From: Brachionus manjavacas
Lineage: Eukaryota; Rotifera; Eurotatoria; Ploima; Brachionidae
Assembly (NCBI GenBank): GCA_019054805.1
Contig: JAHQIY010000038.1
Location: 124,001-188,000, forward strand
Length of the DNA stretch: 64,000 nt
Direction of reading: 5' to 3'
Below the pieces are notes generated by a model. The model was not told the origin of the DNA. It saw only the letters and a program-made list of their open reading frames with translations, and searched no databases. A program made the translations under genes and the position numbers. Shown here in pieces: positions 1-10,684 of the stretch (the stretch's first letter is position 1; each line of letters begins with the position of its first letter).

Positions 1-1354
1 GTAATATTTACCGTTAACAATACGTTAAAAACTCTAATTAGCCGAAAGAAGCATTCAAACCTGACCAATTTTCGACACACCTGAACAACCAAGCAATCGC
101 CCATGATATCACTTGTTCTCTTTGGAAACAATAGCTTTTCCTAAGTCTCTTACTCCATGCAGCGTTATTTTCTATCTTTATCTGATCTGTCGAATTCTTG
201 GTACTGAGAATTCTTTTCAGGTTCGGAAAGGTCCGCTTGATTTTTCCTTGACAATGGATAACACAATAATCTTTTTCTCAACTCTGACATATATCTTCCT
301 CTCGTACCATATTTTTCAGTTTTTAAAAATGATTACCTCTACAATTTAATTCTTGAAACATTGACTATATGTATATATATGTACGATATGACATTTCGAA
401 ATATTAAATTTTTTAATATTTCGAAATGTCGACTGTGACCGCTCGACATTTCGAAATATTAAAAAATCCTGATCACATTCCAATTTTACAGAGCATTAAA
501 ATAAATTTTAATGGAAAAGTATTAATTAGATATTCAAAAAACTTCAGTAATCTGCTCCGAACAACCACTTTTAAGCTAAATTATGGTAGCCACATACTTC
601 GACCACTTGTTTTTAGATAGAGAACTGCTTGAATATCATCAAAAAAAATATTTTAATTAGAAGGCTTTTAATTCTCGATATAATCTAGAGAAAAAAATTT
701 AAACTATGTTAATTTCTTCAGTTCTGTAGATGACTGAAACATTTCTTTCGTGTGTTTTTTTCTGGCTCCTGGTCATACACAAAAAATTCAACAAAATCTG
801 AATTTAAATTTAGTAATTTTAATTTCAATTAATTAATTGAAAAATAAAACATGAATGATTAAAATTTTTAAAATGAATTTTTTAATAAAAAACAATAAAA
901 ATAAAATTAATGATAAGCTATGACAAGTTTTATCCTGTAGAAAAAGACACTCGAGTCTCAGTGTGGTAGCTAAAACGAGAATGAATAGCTAAATGTTATT
1001 TATATATGTTTATTTCTTGTTGAGGCTGTTCTCGGTATCAACTTAAATTATGTCAGCCGGCAATCAATTCCTATTGTCTACCACTATATTAAACCAAAAG
1101 TGCTCTCTTTGACTTTTCCTTGTGATTTTTTTTGTTAGCATATGCTTTCCTATTCACTTACTTCTGGCTGGATCTTCAACTAATAGTGAATTAATTAATA
1201 CATGGCATGTAATTATTAATTATGATATTAATATTGAAATAAAAACCAAAATTACTGAACTAAGGAACAAATGTATTTTTTTATTTCTATTATAAAAAAA
1301 AGGTACATAAATAAAAAAAGTAATACAATATATATCAAATTAGAACAAAAATAA
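1..1354. other. Gene-free AT-rich stretch
   Basis: No convincing coding region. Short open frames here have no recognisable domain and low-complexity composition. The one ordered structure is the palindrome at 390-430 with a third copy at 445-462, listed separately. Confidence 0.5.
390..462. repeat. 18-bp perfect palindrome plus third direct copy
   Basis: GACATTTCGAAATATTAA at 390-407 is followed, after a 5-nt spacer, by its exact reverse complement at 413-430. A third copy in the forward orientation lies at 445-462. The arms contain the palindromic core TTTCGAAA. This could be a foldback relic or a dimeric protein-binding site; nothing in the flanks decides between these. Confidence 0.8.
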
Positions 1355-1710
1355 TTAAACATAGATAAAAATAATGTTCATTTTACTTTTTTTTTGTTTG
1401 TTTGATCCAACTGGTCTACCGCGTTTTTTTTTAACTTGGGGCTGTGGAGTAACGATTAGGTTCTCTTCAAGACGAATTTTTTTTGATATTGGCTTTTGTA
1501 CAGGCGGATCGTCCGAATCTAATTCTTTATATACGCTGATACCCAAATCATTTACATTTTGAGTTTCAGTATAATAACATCGCCAGGAAAATTCTCTGTG
1601 ACCCGTTTACAGGTCCAATCGTTATCGGCAAAACTCATTGCTAGATGTCCTTGAGCTGATTCTAAGTCACGAAAACTACAGAAATGGAGGTTAACTTTTC
1701 CCTTTCCCCT
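1355..1710 (-). pseudogene. Transposon-like basic C-terminus, frame-broken
   Basis: The minus strand reads an open 63-codon end containing PKKKRGRP-like text (KKKRGRPVGSNKQKKSK), an AT-hook-like basic block, after an acidic/proline linker. Upstream, around 1560-1710, coding-like sequence continues in a different frame (it includes AMSFADNDWTCKRVTENF), so one indel separates the two halves. Tails of the RGRPxGS type are common at the end of DNA-transposon proteins in this kind of genome, and MULE tails elsewhere in this window carry similar KRG/GRPP blocks. It could also be the last exon of a cellular AT-hook protein with an unseen intron. Function is not assigned. Confidence 0.35.
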
Positions 1711-2813
1711 AGTTTTTTTTTCACTTGTTCTGGTTCAATGGACTTATCTTGGCTTAAGTTGTTTGGGATTTCTTCGATAAAAGACATTTTTTGAATAGTG
1801 AATATTGACTAGCTTAATAATTTCTTTTATGTATAACACTAAGGAATAAACTCATCTTATCGGAATCAGCTTTAGATGGTCTAAAATTAATTATTGAAAT
1901 AAAAAGTTTTTTTAGATATTTATTTGTTTCAATTTGATCAAATTAGCTATCAAAGAAATAAATTAGTTACTAACTCAATCATATTTGACATTATTTAATT
2001 TAATTGTACTAACAAAAAATAATTGAGACTAACATCAGTATTTTTGTTCTAGATAATATTATTTTTGTTTTTTTTTAATATATTATACGCGTTAATTAAT
2101 TATGCCGGTTATTAATGCTTAATCCTTTTGAAAATTTTGCGATACTATTCTTTTTAATTATTTATAAATTTTTAATGATTTTTAAAACAATAATGGCATC
2201 ATTGTACTTGATTTAAATAATTAATATAAGACATAGCATATTTTTTTTCATTTTATTTATCTTGGCTTATCAGTTTAGATTAATAATGATTTATATATTT
2301 CAACCAAATAAAAAGACCAAAGGTCAAAACCTAGACAGTGACAAATTAGCCAATTAATTTAAAAATTAAAACTTTTAATTGCTAAATTAATATCGAATTT
2401 TCAAAAAAAATTTTATCAATTAAAACATTTATCATATTATTTTTTAAGCAATTCACGATCAGATGGTTTTTCGATTTAATTTGAAATTAATTTTAGTAGA
2501 AGGGATTTTAAGTTGTAAAAAAGTTTGTATTGTTTGGCAAAGCCTATGATAAAGTAAACACCAATGGACAACTTTATGTTCTATTCAATTTTACAATTAT
2601 AATTTTTGATTATTTTTGGTTTTTAGTTTGTGTTCAATTACTTCCTAATGATTTTAATCAAATTTTGAATCGTTTTGTTCGAATCAAACTAATTTCAGCT
2701 AAAATTTTAATATTTTTTTTTGTTTTTAATTTTTAAATATTTTTAATATAATAATTTTCTACAAAATTACATTGTATCGTGACAAGAGGGTTTAAACGAA
2801 GGCTAAAGCTATT

Positions 2814-2977
2814 CGGTCCATTTTTAGATGTATGAAAAAATCGTTCTATCTAGCGTTAAAGTACCATGAATGAATATTGAGGATCCTGAGAAATTGTAAT
2901 AACTTTTACCAAAAAAAATTTTTTGGTCTATCGAAATTTTACTCATGAAAAAATCTATGATCGAATTTTTTTAGATT
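2814..2977. repeat. 164-bp dispersed repeat, copy A
   Basis: This copy matches 12534-12697 with only two differences (positions 2821-2822), i.e. 162/164 identical by direct reading. It has no ORF. It contains the near-palindrome ACCAAAAAAAATTTTTTGGT and a GGATCC site. No terminal inverted repeats or target duplication were visible. Confidence 0.85.
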
Positions 2978-3379
2978 TTTTAAATTGAATTAATTGTAAT
3001 AACAAGAAATCAATTAGTAGATTATTAATTATAATAATAATGATAAAAAGCTAAGGCAAGCAAGCTTGTTTACAGTCATCATTATTCCAAAAAATAGAAA
3101 AGTTTAATAGCTGAACAGTTGAATTAGTTAAAAATTTAATAATACACCCATATATCAAATAAAAAATATTTTTTTTGATGATCTTATAATAAATTGATAA
3201 AAATATTATCAATTTTACTGGTTTTGTACTTAATTGATTAAAAGTATACTTATTTAAATTAAAAAACACCTAAATTATCACTTTAATTAAAAAAATGGCA
3301 TGATTGCAACAAACGTGACAAGCGAGTAGTTTATTATCAAGGCAGTTATTAAATCAAATCGGGCAAAGAAGAAGATAAG

Positions 3380-3861
3380 CCAACAAAAGAAACAATGAAG
3401 CAACGTCTTTTCAAGATATCAACAATCAAAACTGGTCAACATTCGATGAAATGATGCAATGTATTTATTCGTTTCACCAAGTCAATATCAATCCCGAAAA
3501 TTGGAAGTTGAGCGTGTGTTCTTGTTCTTTTTGGCTCAAACACTACAAGTGCAATCATGTTATTTCGTGTTCGTTTAGACTCCAGTTACAGGATTTCAAC
3601 TCAATTGGCTTGGATTTGCCGATACATAACAACAAAAAAAGAGGCGCTCCTGCTAAAACTCTAAAAAGTCTTCAAATTCAACCGTCTGATCTAAGAGAAC
3701 CAGAAGAAAATTTGATATTCGACGTTGATGAATCAGTTCTAGGACCAAGTAGCAGGCGACAAAAAAGTATGAGTAAAATGTGCGAAACGTGTGGTAAGCC
3801 TTTACAAAAAAAATTATATTATTTTTGTCCAAAAAATAAATGTAAACCAAAAAAAAAATAA
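3380..3861 (+). pseudogene. MULE transposase C-terminus (SWIM zinc finger)
   Basis: An open frame from just after a stop near 3378 to the stop at 3861 encodes the C-terminal part of a Mutator-like transposase. It shows a SWIM-type zinc finger (CSCSFWLKHYKCNHVI: CxC, then CxH), then the linker IGLDLPIHNNKKRG and a terminal zinc-ribbon-like pair, CETCGKPL...CPKNKCKPKK. Families of this type end in just this way: DDE domain, SWIM finger, short basic tail. The catalytic part is absent, so this is a 5'-truncated relic. Related fragments are at 4908-5327, 22480-22660 and 24460-24806. Confidence 0.75.
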
Positions 3862-4353
3862 TTATTTAAAAAAAAAATTGAGTAATTTTTTGTTCTTTTT
3901 GGTATATTTTTATTAAATTTGGTAATAAATATATTTTTGTGTGGTTTATATTATGCAAGATATTATTTTATTATGATTTAATAAATTTATGGTAATTTTT
4001 ATTAAATATATGATATGCAAGTATTGATTAAATGGAAAAATTATTTTATTTTGGGTATTCTTACTATTTTTATTAATTTTGTATAAAAAAATTGACACAA
4101 AATTAATATTATTACTTTTTTATTTATTTATGGGTTTTTTAGTATTTCTGTGGAATTTTTACTAAAAATATTGTGCCAAAATATTAAGAGTCATTTCAAA
4201 TATCAATATTTAATATTTAAAAAAACAATTCTCTTAAATAATCTACAGGAACTTTTTTTTGAAATAAAACTAATATATTAATAATAACAATATTAATTGC
4301 ATGGACACCTTACTTACAATACTTTATTAAACTAAATTAATAGTCAGAACAGG

Positions 4354-4398
4354 CGATAAGCAATATTTTTTATTGCTTATCGTTATTGCTTAAGCAAT
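4354..4398. repeat. Two adjacent AT hairpins
   Basis: CGATAAGCAATA (4354-4365) pairs perfectly with 4371-4382 over a T5 loop. Immediately after, ATTGCTTAAGCAAT (4385-4398) is a perfect 14-bp palindrome sharing the same ATTGCTTA unit. This small structured segment abuts the copied exon fragment at 4403. Confidence 0.7.
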
Positions 4399-4402
4399 AT
4401 TT

Positions 4403-4476
4403 TTTCTGCTTGTGGGTGTCTTTCGGGTAAACTTGTTGCAAGAATTGGAATGTCACACAGTACTCCCTGGAAATGT
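4403..4476 (-). pseudogene. 74-bp copy of an EGF-Hog gene exon
   Basis: Positions 4403-4476 are identical, base for base, to 6788-6861, which lies inside exon 4 of the EGF-Hog gene and encodes the end of its fourth EGF module plus the start of the following linker. The copy lies about 1.2 kb beyond the gene's stop codon, in the same orientation as the gene, without the neighbouring exon sequence. It is too short to be expressed as a domain and is best seen as a captured or filler fragment. Confidence 0.9.
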
Positions 4477-4909
4477 AGACTCCCCTTTGACACCCCGTCG
4501 GAAATTTTTTATAACTTCCTTGAAGAAACTAAATTAGATCCAATAAAATTAAGATTAGAAAAACTGTTTATTAGATACTTAAAAAATTGTTTCGGTCACT
4601 AAAACGCTTTAATAACAAGCCTTTCGAAAGAGTACGTTGATGTCTTTGTTGAAAGCTCAAGAATACCTGACTTTAGAACTCCCTTGTCAATTGTCTCAAA
4701 GTATTTGCAGCAAATGATAGTTCAAAGCTTGTAACTTTTCTAAAATGTATTTGTAATTTGTTCTTTCTGAAATTATTTAAAATCTAACACTATTTAAAAA
4801 TTCTTCTAACAATGGTGAAAGGAGTTTAATTACTCAAAGCCATTTAAAATAAAAAAAAAAAATTTATCAAATTTATTAAATAAACTATAAAAAAAAAAAA
4901 AAAAAAAAT
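4477..4909 (+). mobile_element. Non-LTR retrotransposon 3' fragment with poly-A
   Basis: Plus-strand text such as KLRLEKLFIRYLKNCF followed by EYVDVFVESSRIPDF, with stops and frame changes, resembles the C-terminal tail of endonuclease/reverse-transcriptase polyproteins. It ends in an A-rich run with about 20 consecutive A residues at 4890-4908. The RT core is missing. It starts abruptly at the end of the copied Hog exon fragment, so the two may have arrived together. Confidence 0.45.
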
Positions 4910-5327
4910 GAAGCAACGTCTTCAAGATATCAACAATCAAAACTGGTCAACATTCCTGCTAAAACTCTAAAAAGTCTTCAAATTCAACCGTCTGATCTAA
5001 GAGAACCAGAAGAAAATTTGATATTCGACGTTGATGAATCAGTTCTAGGACCAAGTAGCAGGCGACAAAAAAGTATGAGTAAAATGTGCGAAACGTGTGG
5101 TAAGCCTTTACAAAAAAAATTATATTATTTTTGTCCAAAAAATAAATGTAAACCAAAAAAAAATAATTATTTAAAAAAAAAATTGAGTAATTTTTTGTTC
5201 TTTTTGGTATATTTTTATTAAATTTGGTAATAAATATATTTTTGTGTGGTTTATATTATGCAAGATATTATTTTATTATGATTTAATAAATTTATGGTAA
5301 TTTTTATTAAATATATGATATGCAAGT
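4908..5327 (+). pseudogene. MULE C-terminus, deleted duplicate of 3393-4022
   Basis: This is a second copy of the MULE fragment and its 3' flank. Positions 4908-4955 match 3394-3444, then the sequence jumps directly to the equivalent of 3650 and runs nearly identically to 4022. About 205 bp, including the SWIM finger, are missing, with a 2-bp (TC) microhomology at the junction. The duplicate also lacks a TT in the first block and one A in the final A-run. It cannot encode a functional finger. Confidence 0.85.
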
Positions 5328-5641
5328 GTTTACGTCCTTGAAGAAATATTTAAATAAATTATAAAGTTTTATAAAATAAATTAATGTCCATGAATGAAAA
5401 TACAACCTGTTTTTTTTAGCTGGTTTTGGACGGCAATCCAACCGATGCCGAAAATTAGACTAGGACTAGAGCATAAACTATCATAAAGAAGATGGCTGTC
5501 GCTTACTCTTTCACTCTTACCTGGAAATTTAAGCGTTGTCCTCTTAAAAAAGATTGAAAAAAAATAAAATTCTCATAATCAGCAACAAAATATTTATTCA
5601 AAAAATATGTTCATAACAATTTAATTAAATAAAACAAACTT

Positions 5642-8600
5642 TTAAATTGATAAATTTTCATTTAGAAAAATGTTACTCAAATGTAAGAACTTGACAATTT
5701 CATATAAAAATTTTGAATAGTAAACATAAGCATCACTAGTCAATTCTACAAAATTAGTTAGGTGACTAAATAAATTGAAAAAAAATTGCGTTGCTCCATG
5801 GTATTTGGCCATCGAGTAGCATGAAGCAAGTACATTGTCCACAATTAGAGTTCCGCTTTCGGTTAATGGCGCAAACACTCCGCTTTTTTTGAGCTTCACT
5901 TTTTCGATTTTGGTGACACTTACAATTTGATGCAGCCGTTGAGCAAAGTCATATTTTTTCAGCGAATCTCCTACTCTCACTTCAAAAGCCGCCATAAACT
6001 CAAATTCTTGCTTGTCCATTCTTTTGACAAAAATCAAATGTCTGGACGTTAAAGTAACATATCTTGTCATGTTAAAACTATCATTGTAATGCAATCTAAT
6101 AAATCTAGCATCAATGTCTTTTATTTGATGCAAAAAACTAACAACTCGGCTAAATTCAAACTGAACTGGCCTAGATTTTGCATGATCATAGTCATTGACC
6201 ACAAGAATTTCATCACCGACCTCCAATTCGGACACTAGCTTCTCTTCAGCTCTGTCATTTGATCTATTTCGAGCATAAACCTTGGATTCGCCCGGAAAAC
6301 ATTCTGTGATTCAAAATAAATTTAATTTAAAATTAAAAAACAAAAGACAACAAATTGGTGTTCTTACCGAACCATGGCCAATAAATTGTTCGCTGACTGG
6401 TAAGGTTTTTTGATTTTGCATTGAATCTGCTCAGAGTAATGATAGGTATGAATTGGTCGTTGGCCTCAATTTTCTCAGTTTTAGGCGTCAATTTCTTGGA
6501 AAAAACTTTGGAAATCATCGGCTCAATGCTTTCTAGCTCTGGTGCTTTGGTATTCGAAACCGAATCTGAAAACGTAGGCGGATTTTCACACCTGAGACCC
6601 GTGAACTGATTGAGACAAAGACACATGTTATCGATTAGCAAACCACCATTTTCACAGCTTGAAATGTGAGAAGTAGTTTTTGGGTAGAATTTTTGAGTTG
6701 AATTTTTGCTCAAGCTGATGGCCAATGTTGAAAAATTATGTTTCTTTAGCAAAATATTCGAATGATTCGAATTGTTTTTCTCAACTATTTCTGCTTGTGG
6801 GTGTCTTTCGGGTAAACTTGTTGCAAGAATTGGAATGTCACACAGTACTCCCTGGAAATGTTGGTCACAAACACAGCCTTTGTTTTTTTCACATTTTCCC
6901 TTTAATTTAACAGAAAAATTAGGAATATTAATCAAAGTTAAAATTTTTTTTCACAAATACGTTTTTGCATATTAAAACCAAGCATTCATCAATTTGGTCG
7001 CAATACTTTCCAAAAGCAGGCTTAGAACATTCACAAGTACCGTTTGAGAGACATTTGCCGAATTGGCAATTTTCGGAATTACATGTAAGATTTGCTTTGA
7101 AAAAGTGAGGCAAAAGTGAACTAAATGCCACATTTGAAAGCGTTGGTTCTTGACTTAAAGACGATTTAACAGTTGCATCATTTAACTTGGAATTTTCTTG
7201 CCAATTTTCACTCAATTCATTTTTGAGTGTTATTGTCGATAAATTATTTGACTTGGTAGTTGACTCATTATAAAAAGAATGCATTGAGCTTGTTTCAAAA
7301 ATATTCGATTTTTCTATTTCAAAATCATTTGTACTTTGGCTTTTTTTTCCAATTTTTTCAGTGATATTTTTCTTTAGGTGACAAAACATTCCTGTTCTAG
7401 ACTCAGGACAAAGACATTTGTATGCTTTTGTATCTTCAATAGTTATGCATAGAGATTCACCCCAACACGGATTTGATGCACATCCATCGTTTGTATCAAT
7501 TACCAGCCGATCACACTTTTTTCCTGTTATAAACTTTAAAAGTAAAAAAAATCAAAGATTGTTTTTGGTTAAGAGATGAATCGAGATGAGAATTTAACAA
7601 ATTTATTCACATTAAATACCGTAATATTATTTATTTATTTATTTAATTCAAATTAACCTCCATAAGGAGAAGTAAAATTAAATACAAATAAAAAGTAGAA
7701 AAAGAAAAAGATACAGTTATTGACATCTGAACAAGAAGAAGTTAAGTTTTATTAATTCATTAAGTCTAAAATTATGGAAAGTGAAGAAAAAATCTACGAG
7801 AATAAAGCAATTTTGGCAGTTTGAAGTTAATGATTAAATTTTGTTGCTCAAAATGATCTAATCAAGCTTTAATTAAGAAATAAATTGTTAAACTAAAAGA
7901 TAGACCCTGCAATATCTAAATGCATCCAAATGATCCATTTTAAGTGAGTAATTTTTGCAGTCTTTTGTATACTGTACCTTTGAATTATATTCTTTCAAGT
8001 TATGATCTAATTTAAAAATTTCAAAAATGCTCAAAGTATTTTAAATGTGTAAATTCATCATTTGCAAGATTACAGACGGTCATTCTCTTTTTTCTAATTT
8101 AAAAAGATGGCACTTGAAGCTTAAATAACTGCGAAATTACACATTTGATAAATTTTGGGGGTTGTGAAGTTCGTTTCAATTCGATCATTTCAATTCAGAA
8201 AAAATTAAATAACTTTTTTAATAAAGGAGATAGTTTGGTTTTATTTATTTTTGTGTTAATCTCAATCTTTGAATATTTAATTTAAAATTAAATCTTTTGT
8301 GGTATTTATGTAAAAAATGAAAATCTATTTTAATATTTTAATTTCTTAAACATAATTGTAAATTTAAAAAAGGGAAAACAAACAGTACATAACTACCTTC
8401 CTTTGTATTCAATTTTATGTTTTTACATCGCCGAATCTGGCGTAATTTTATGAATAAATAATAATAAATAATTTGCTTAATGGAGTAAAATAAGTCTGCA
8501 AAATACTCTGCAATTTTATGCATTTTGCACGCCATTAAAAAGTATTCCAATAAAGTGTGCAATTAAATTGCAGAGTTTTTGCAGACATGTATTTTTGGAT

Positions 8601-9278
8601 TAAGCAAAGTTGCTTAATAATTAAGCATTTAACAGAACTAAATTATCTCCTTTAGTAAAAAAGTTAGTTAATTTTTTCTGAATTGAAAAGATCGAATTGA
8701 AATGAACTTCACAACCCCGAAATTTTGAAATTTGATCAGAAATTTTTCTTTGCTGCAATTTTAAATTATTTATCAACAATTTTAGTTGAATAAAAATTCC
8801 AAATAAAACTTGAAATAAATCCAAGGTAAACCTTGCAATGGATAAAATTTTAACCATATTTAAGCAAAAAATGTCTTTTTTTCTTGGAATGCTACCAAAT
8901 TATCCTTAAATCAGCAATTTACATTTTGGTAATAATGAACGAGTAATTAGATAATGTACTCATTTAATAAATGAAATTTAGCTTACATTATCACAATGGC
9001 ATACAAAGTCGGAACCATTTTTTATTTGTTCACACTGGCCATATCTACAATTGCGTTCTAGTGGACTAGAATTTAATTGTCTTGCACAAGCACCTGTTGT
9101 TTCTCCTTCAACCAACAAACCTGAAAATGGCGCCACCATATTAGTTGATTTTAAATTTGTAAAATAATTTAATTTTACTTGGATTTTCGTCAGATGACAA
9201 AACAGTTTGTGTCAACGGTTTAGCGATAAATATCAAAAAAATTGCAATGAAAAATTTAAAAGAATTTGACTTTATCAT
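5642..9278 (-). CDS. Secreted EGF-repeat protein with C-terminal Hog (Hint) domain
   Basis: Five exons (minus): 9278-9179, 9120-8987, 7533-6961, 6899-6368, 6303-5642. All junctions are GT..AG and in phase; the product is 666 aa. Residues 1-25 look like a signal peptide. EGF modules with six cysteines lie at about 45-85, 96-129, 229-256 and 262-289, with a four-Cys partial module at 351-373. Between them are long Ser/Asn-rich linkers. Residues 448-666 form a Hog domain. It starts with the splicing Cys448 (CFPGESKVY), then TLTSRH with Thr532 and His535 of the TxxH motif, then GVFAPLTESGTL and LASCY (Cys608), then about 58 residues matching the sterol-recognition region. Hog domains cleave the chain before this Cys and attach a lipid to the released N-part. 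No Hedge signalling domain is present, so this is a Hog protein, not canonical Hedgehog. The intron after exon 2 (1.45 kb) carries repeats. Confidence 0.85.
7629..7669 (-). mobile_element. Retrotransposon 3' tail in Hog-gene intron
   Basis: In minus orientation: stem-loop CTCC-TTAT-GGAG (7669-7658), then TTAATTTGAATT, then a run of AAAT units (7645-7629). The same arrangement follows the RT open frame at 44934-46300, so this is the tail of that non-LTR family. No coding part is visible. Confidence 0.6.
8145..8735. repeat. Inverted repeat inside Hog-gene intron
   Basis: The stretch 8149-8237 (including GGGTTGTGAAGTTCGTTTC) reappears inverted at about 8640-8730, with roughly 90% match over about 90 bp. 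The arms are some 400 bp apart. The space between contains a retrotransposon tail at 8424-8470 and an imperfect smaller inverted repeat at 8508-8578 rich in TGCA. It looks like a foldback element or MITE later hit by another insertion. Confidence 0.65.
8424..8470 (+). mobile_element. Retrotransposon 3' tail (CGCC/GGCG stem)
   Basis: ACATCGCCGAATCTGGCG forms a 4-bp GC stem (8429-8432 with 8439-8442), followed by ATGAATAAATAATAATAAAT. The same ACATCGCC...GGCG plus AAAT tail occurs at 24405 and 49434, so this marks the 3' end of a family whose body is not recognisable here. Confidence 0.55.
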
Positions 9279-10435
9279 TTTGTTTCTAAATCTAAAGAGA
9301 AAATGACCAAAAAGATATTCATAAGAAGTTTAAACTAGAATATTCAATCTTATCTGTCGAAATTGGATGATAAAATGTTTTAATCTTTTGCAAATTTTTT
9401 GATGAATTTATAGGAAAATTAGCATTGTTACATTTGTAAAGAGATCACTCACCACAAGTTAACATTTCACAATTGTAATCCAACATTTAAAACAAAATGA
9501 TTTAAATCAATCGTTAAGACTCGAACAAGTAATGATATTTGCTAATTTGATTTTAACAATTCCGCGTCTCTTAATCTATTCTTTAGGTGGTGAAATAGCC
9601 GTCTATGTTCGATTGATAAATGGACGTTTTGAATTTTTTATTCAATTATCAATCACTAGACTTAGGCACAGATGAAAATCAATCGAAATTCAATTTATCT
9701 CAATAAATAGTTCAAGATAAAGAACTCATGTAGTGTAAGTTTCCGTTTGAATTCATTAACATTTAAGTATGCATTTAAACTGTTGGTCCTCAATACAAAA
9801 AAAAAGCTAGAAGCTAAAGAGAAAAAATAAAGACCAAAAAACCACTAATAATAGTAAGCCTATTTTTTATTGAATATTTACTCTTTATACGTTGGATTCT
9901 TTTGGTGGCGTGACAGAGCTCATCGATTTTTCAAACTATATCTAATTTATACATTGAACGTGAATTTTTGAATAGATAAGACCCATGTATGAAAAAGTGA
10001 ATTTTAATTTTTATAAAGTTGCAAAAATCACAAGCCGAAGTGAGCATCTATTGACTCGAATTCAAAAAATTCTCTTTCTTTAAATTTCAATATTTACTTA
10101 GCATATTTTTGAGCTGGACTAAATTTTGTAAATAGATAAATATTCGGCTAAAATGTAGTCTTTTAAAGGTAATCTGAAACTAATGACACAGTTAGACTAG
10201 GCGTAATTTATTTTATAGAGTCAGTAAAACTAAAAGTTATCCCAATAAGTGTAAATTTGAATAACTAGAGATTGATTTCGATCAATGTCGGAACGTATCG
10301 ATTTGGTAATTTTATATATACTTTATATTTCAAAATTAGAATTGCAGACAGACCTAATTCCAGAGGTTTAAGTTTTGAAGCAACTTTTTTTTTAAATCTT
10401 TGAAAAATAGGTTTGGTGAAATTCAGTACAAAATG
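9279..10435. promoter_or_regulatory. Upstream region of the EGF-Hog gene
   Basis: About 1.1 kb of non-coding DNA lies upstream of the EGF-Hog start codon. It should contain the promoter, as the gene reads away from it. I see no TATA-type box or recognisable binding site that can be singled out. Confidence 0.3.
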
Positions 10436-10684
10436 GGAGAAAATTGAATAATTTTTTTTACAAAATATTAAAATTAGTTCTGTGAATGCAGCGTGTTGCA
10501 ATATTCAAAGTTGCATCAACTGTAAAAGGCTGCTTACCGTGTGCCAAATATCTGCACAATGCTCGACTATATTGAAATTTAATTTCTGCTATCCTTGATA
10601 TTTGATGCAACTTTAAATGTTGCACCATGCAACATTCACAGAAATTAATTTTAAGGTTTTAGAAAAAATGTTTTCAATTTTTTT
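10436..10684. repeat. Inverted repeat / foldback element, about 250 bp
   Basis: TTCTGTGAATG...TTGCA at 10474-10519 reappears inverted at 10600-10645. The similarity extends outward into AAAATTGAA/TTCAATTTT-type flanks to about 10436 and 10684. The centre contains TGCACAATGCTCG. The features suggest a short MITE. No target duplication could be fixed. Confidence 0.6.

Noticed and set aside
6421..6975. Plus-strand ORFs opposite Hog-gene exon 4
   Set aside because: They are antisense shadows of an exon with strong EGF and linker coding signal and have no domain of their own.
7501..7535. Acceptor ATAACAG just before GGAAAAAAGTG for Hog-gene exon 3
   Set aside because: It would put the exon out of phase with exon 2; the acceptor TTAAAG nine bases upstream keeps phase and completes the six-Cys EGF module.
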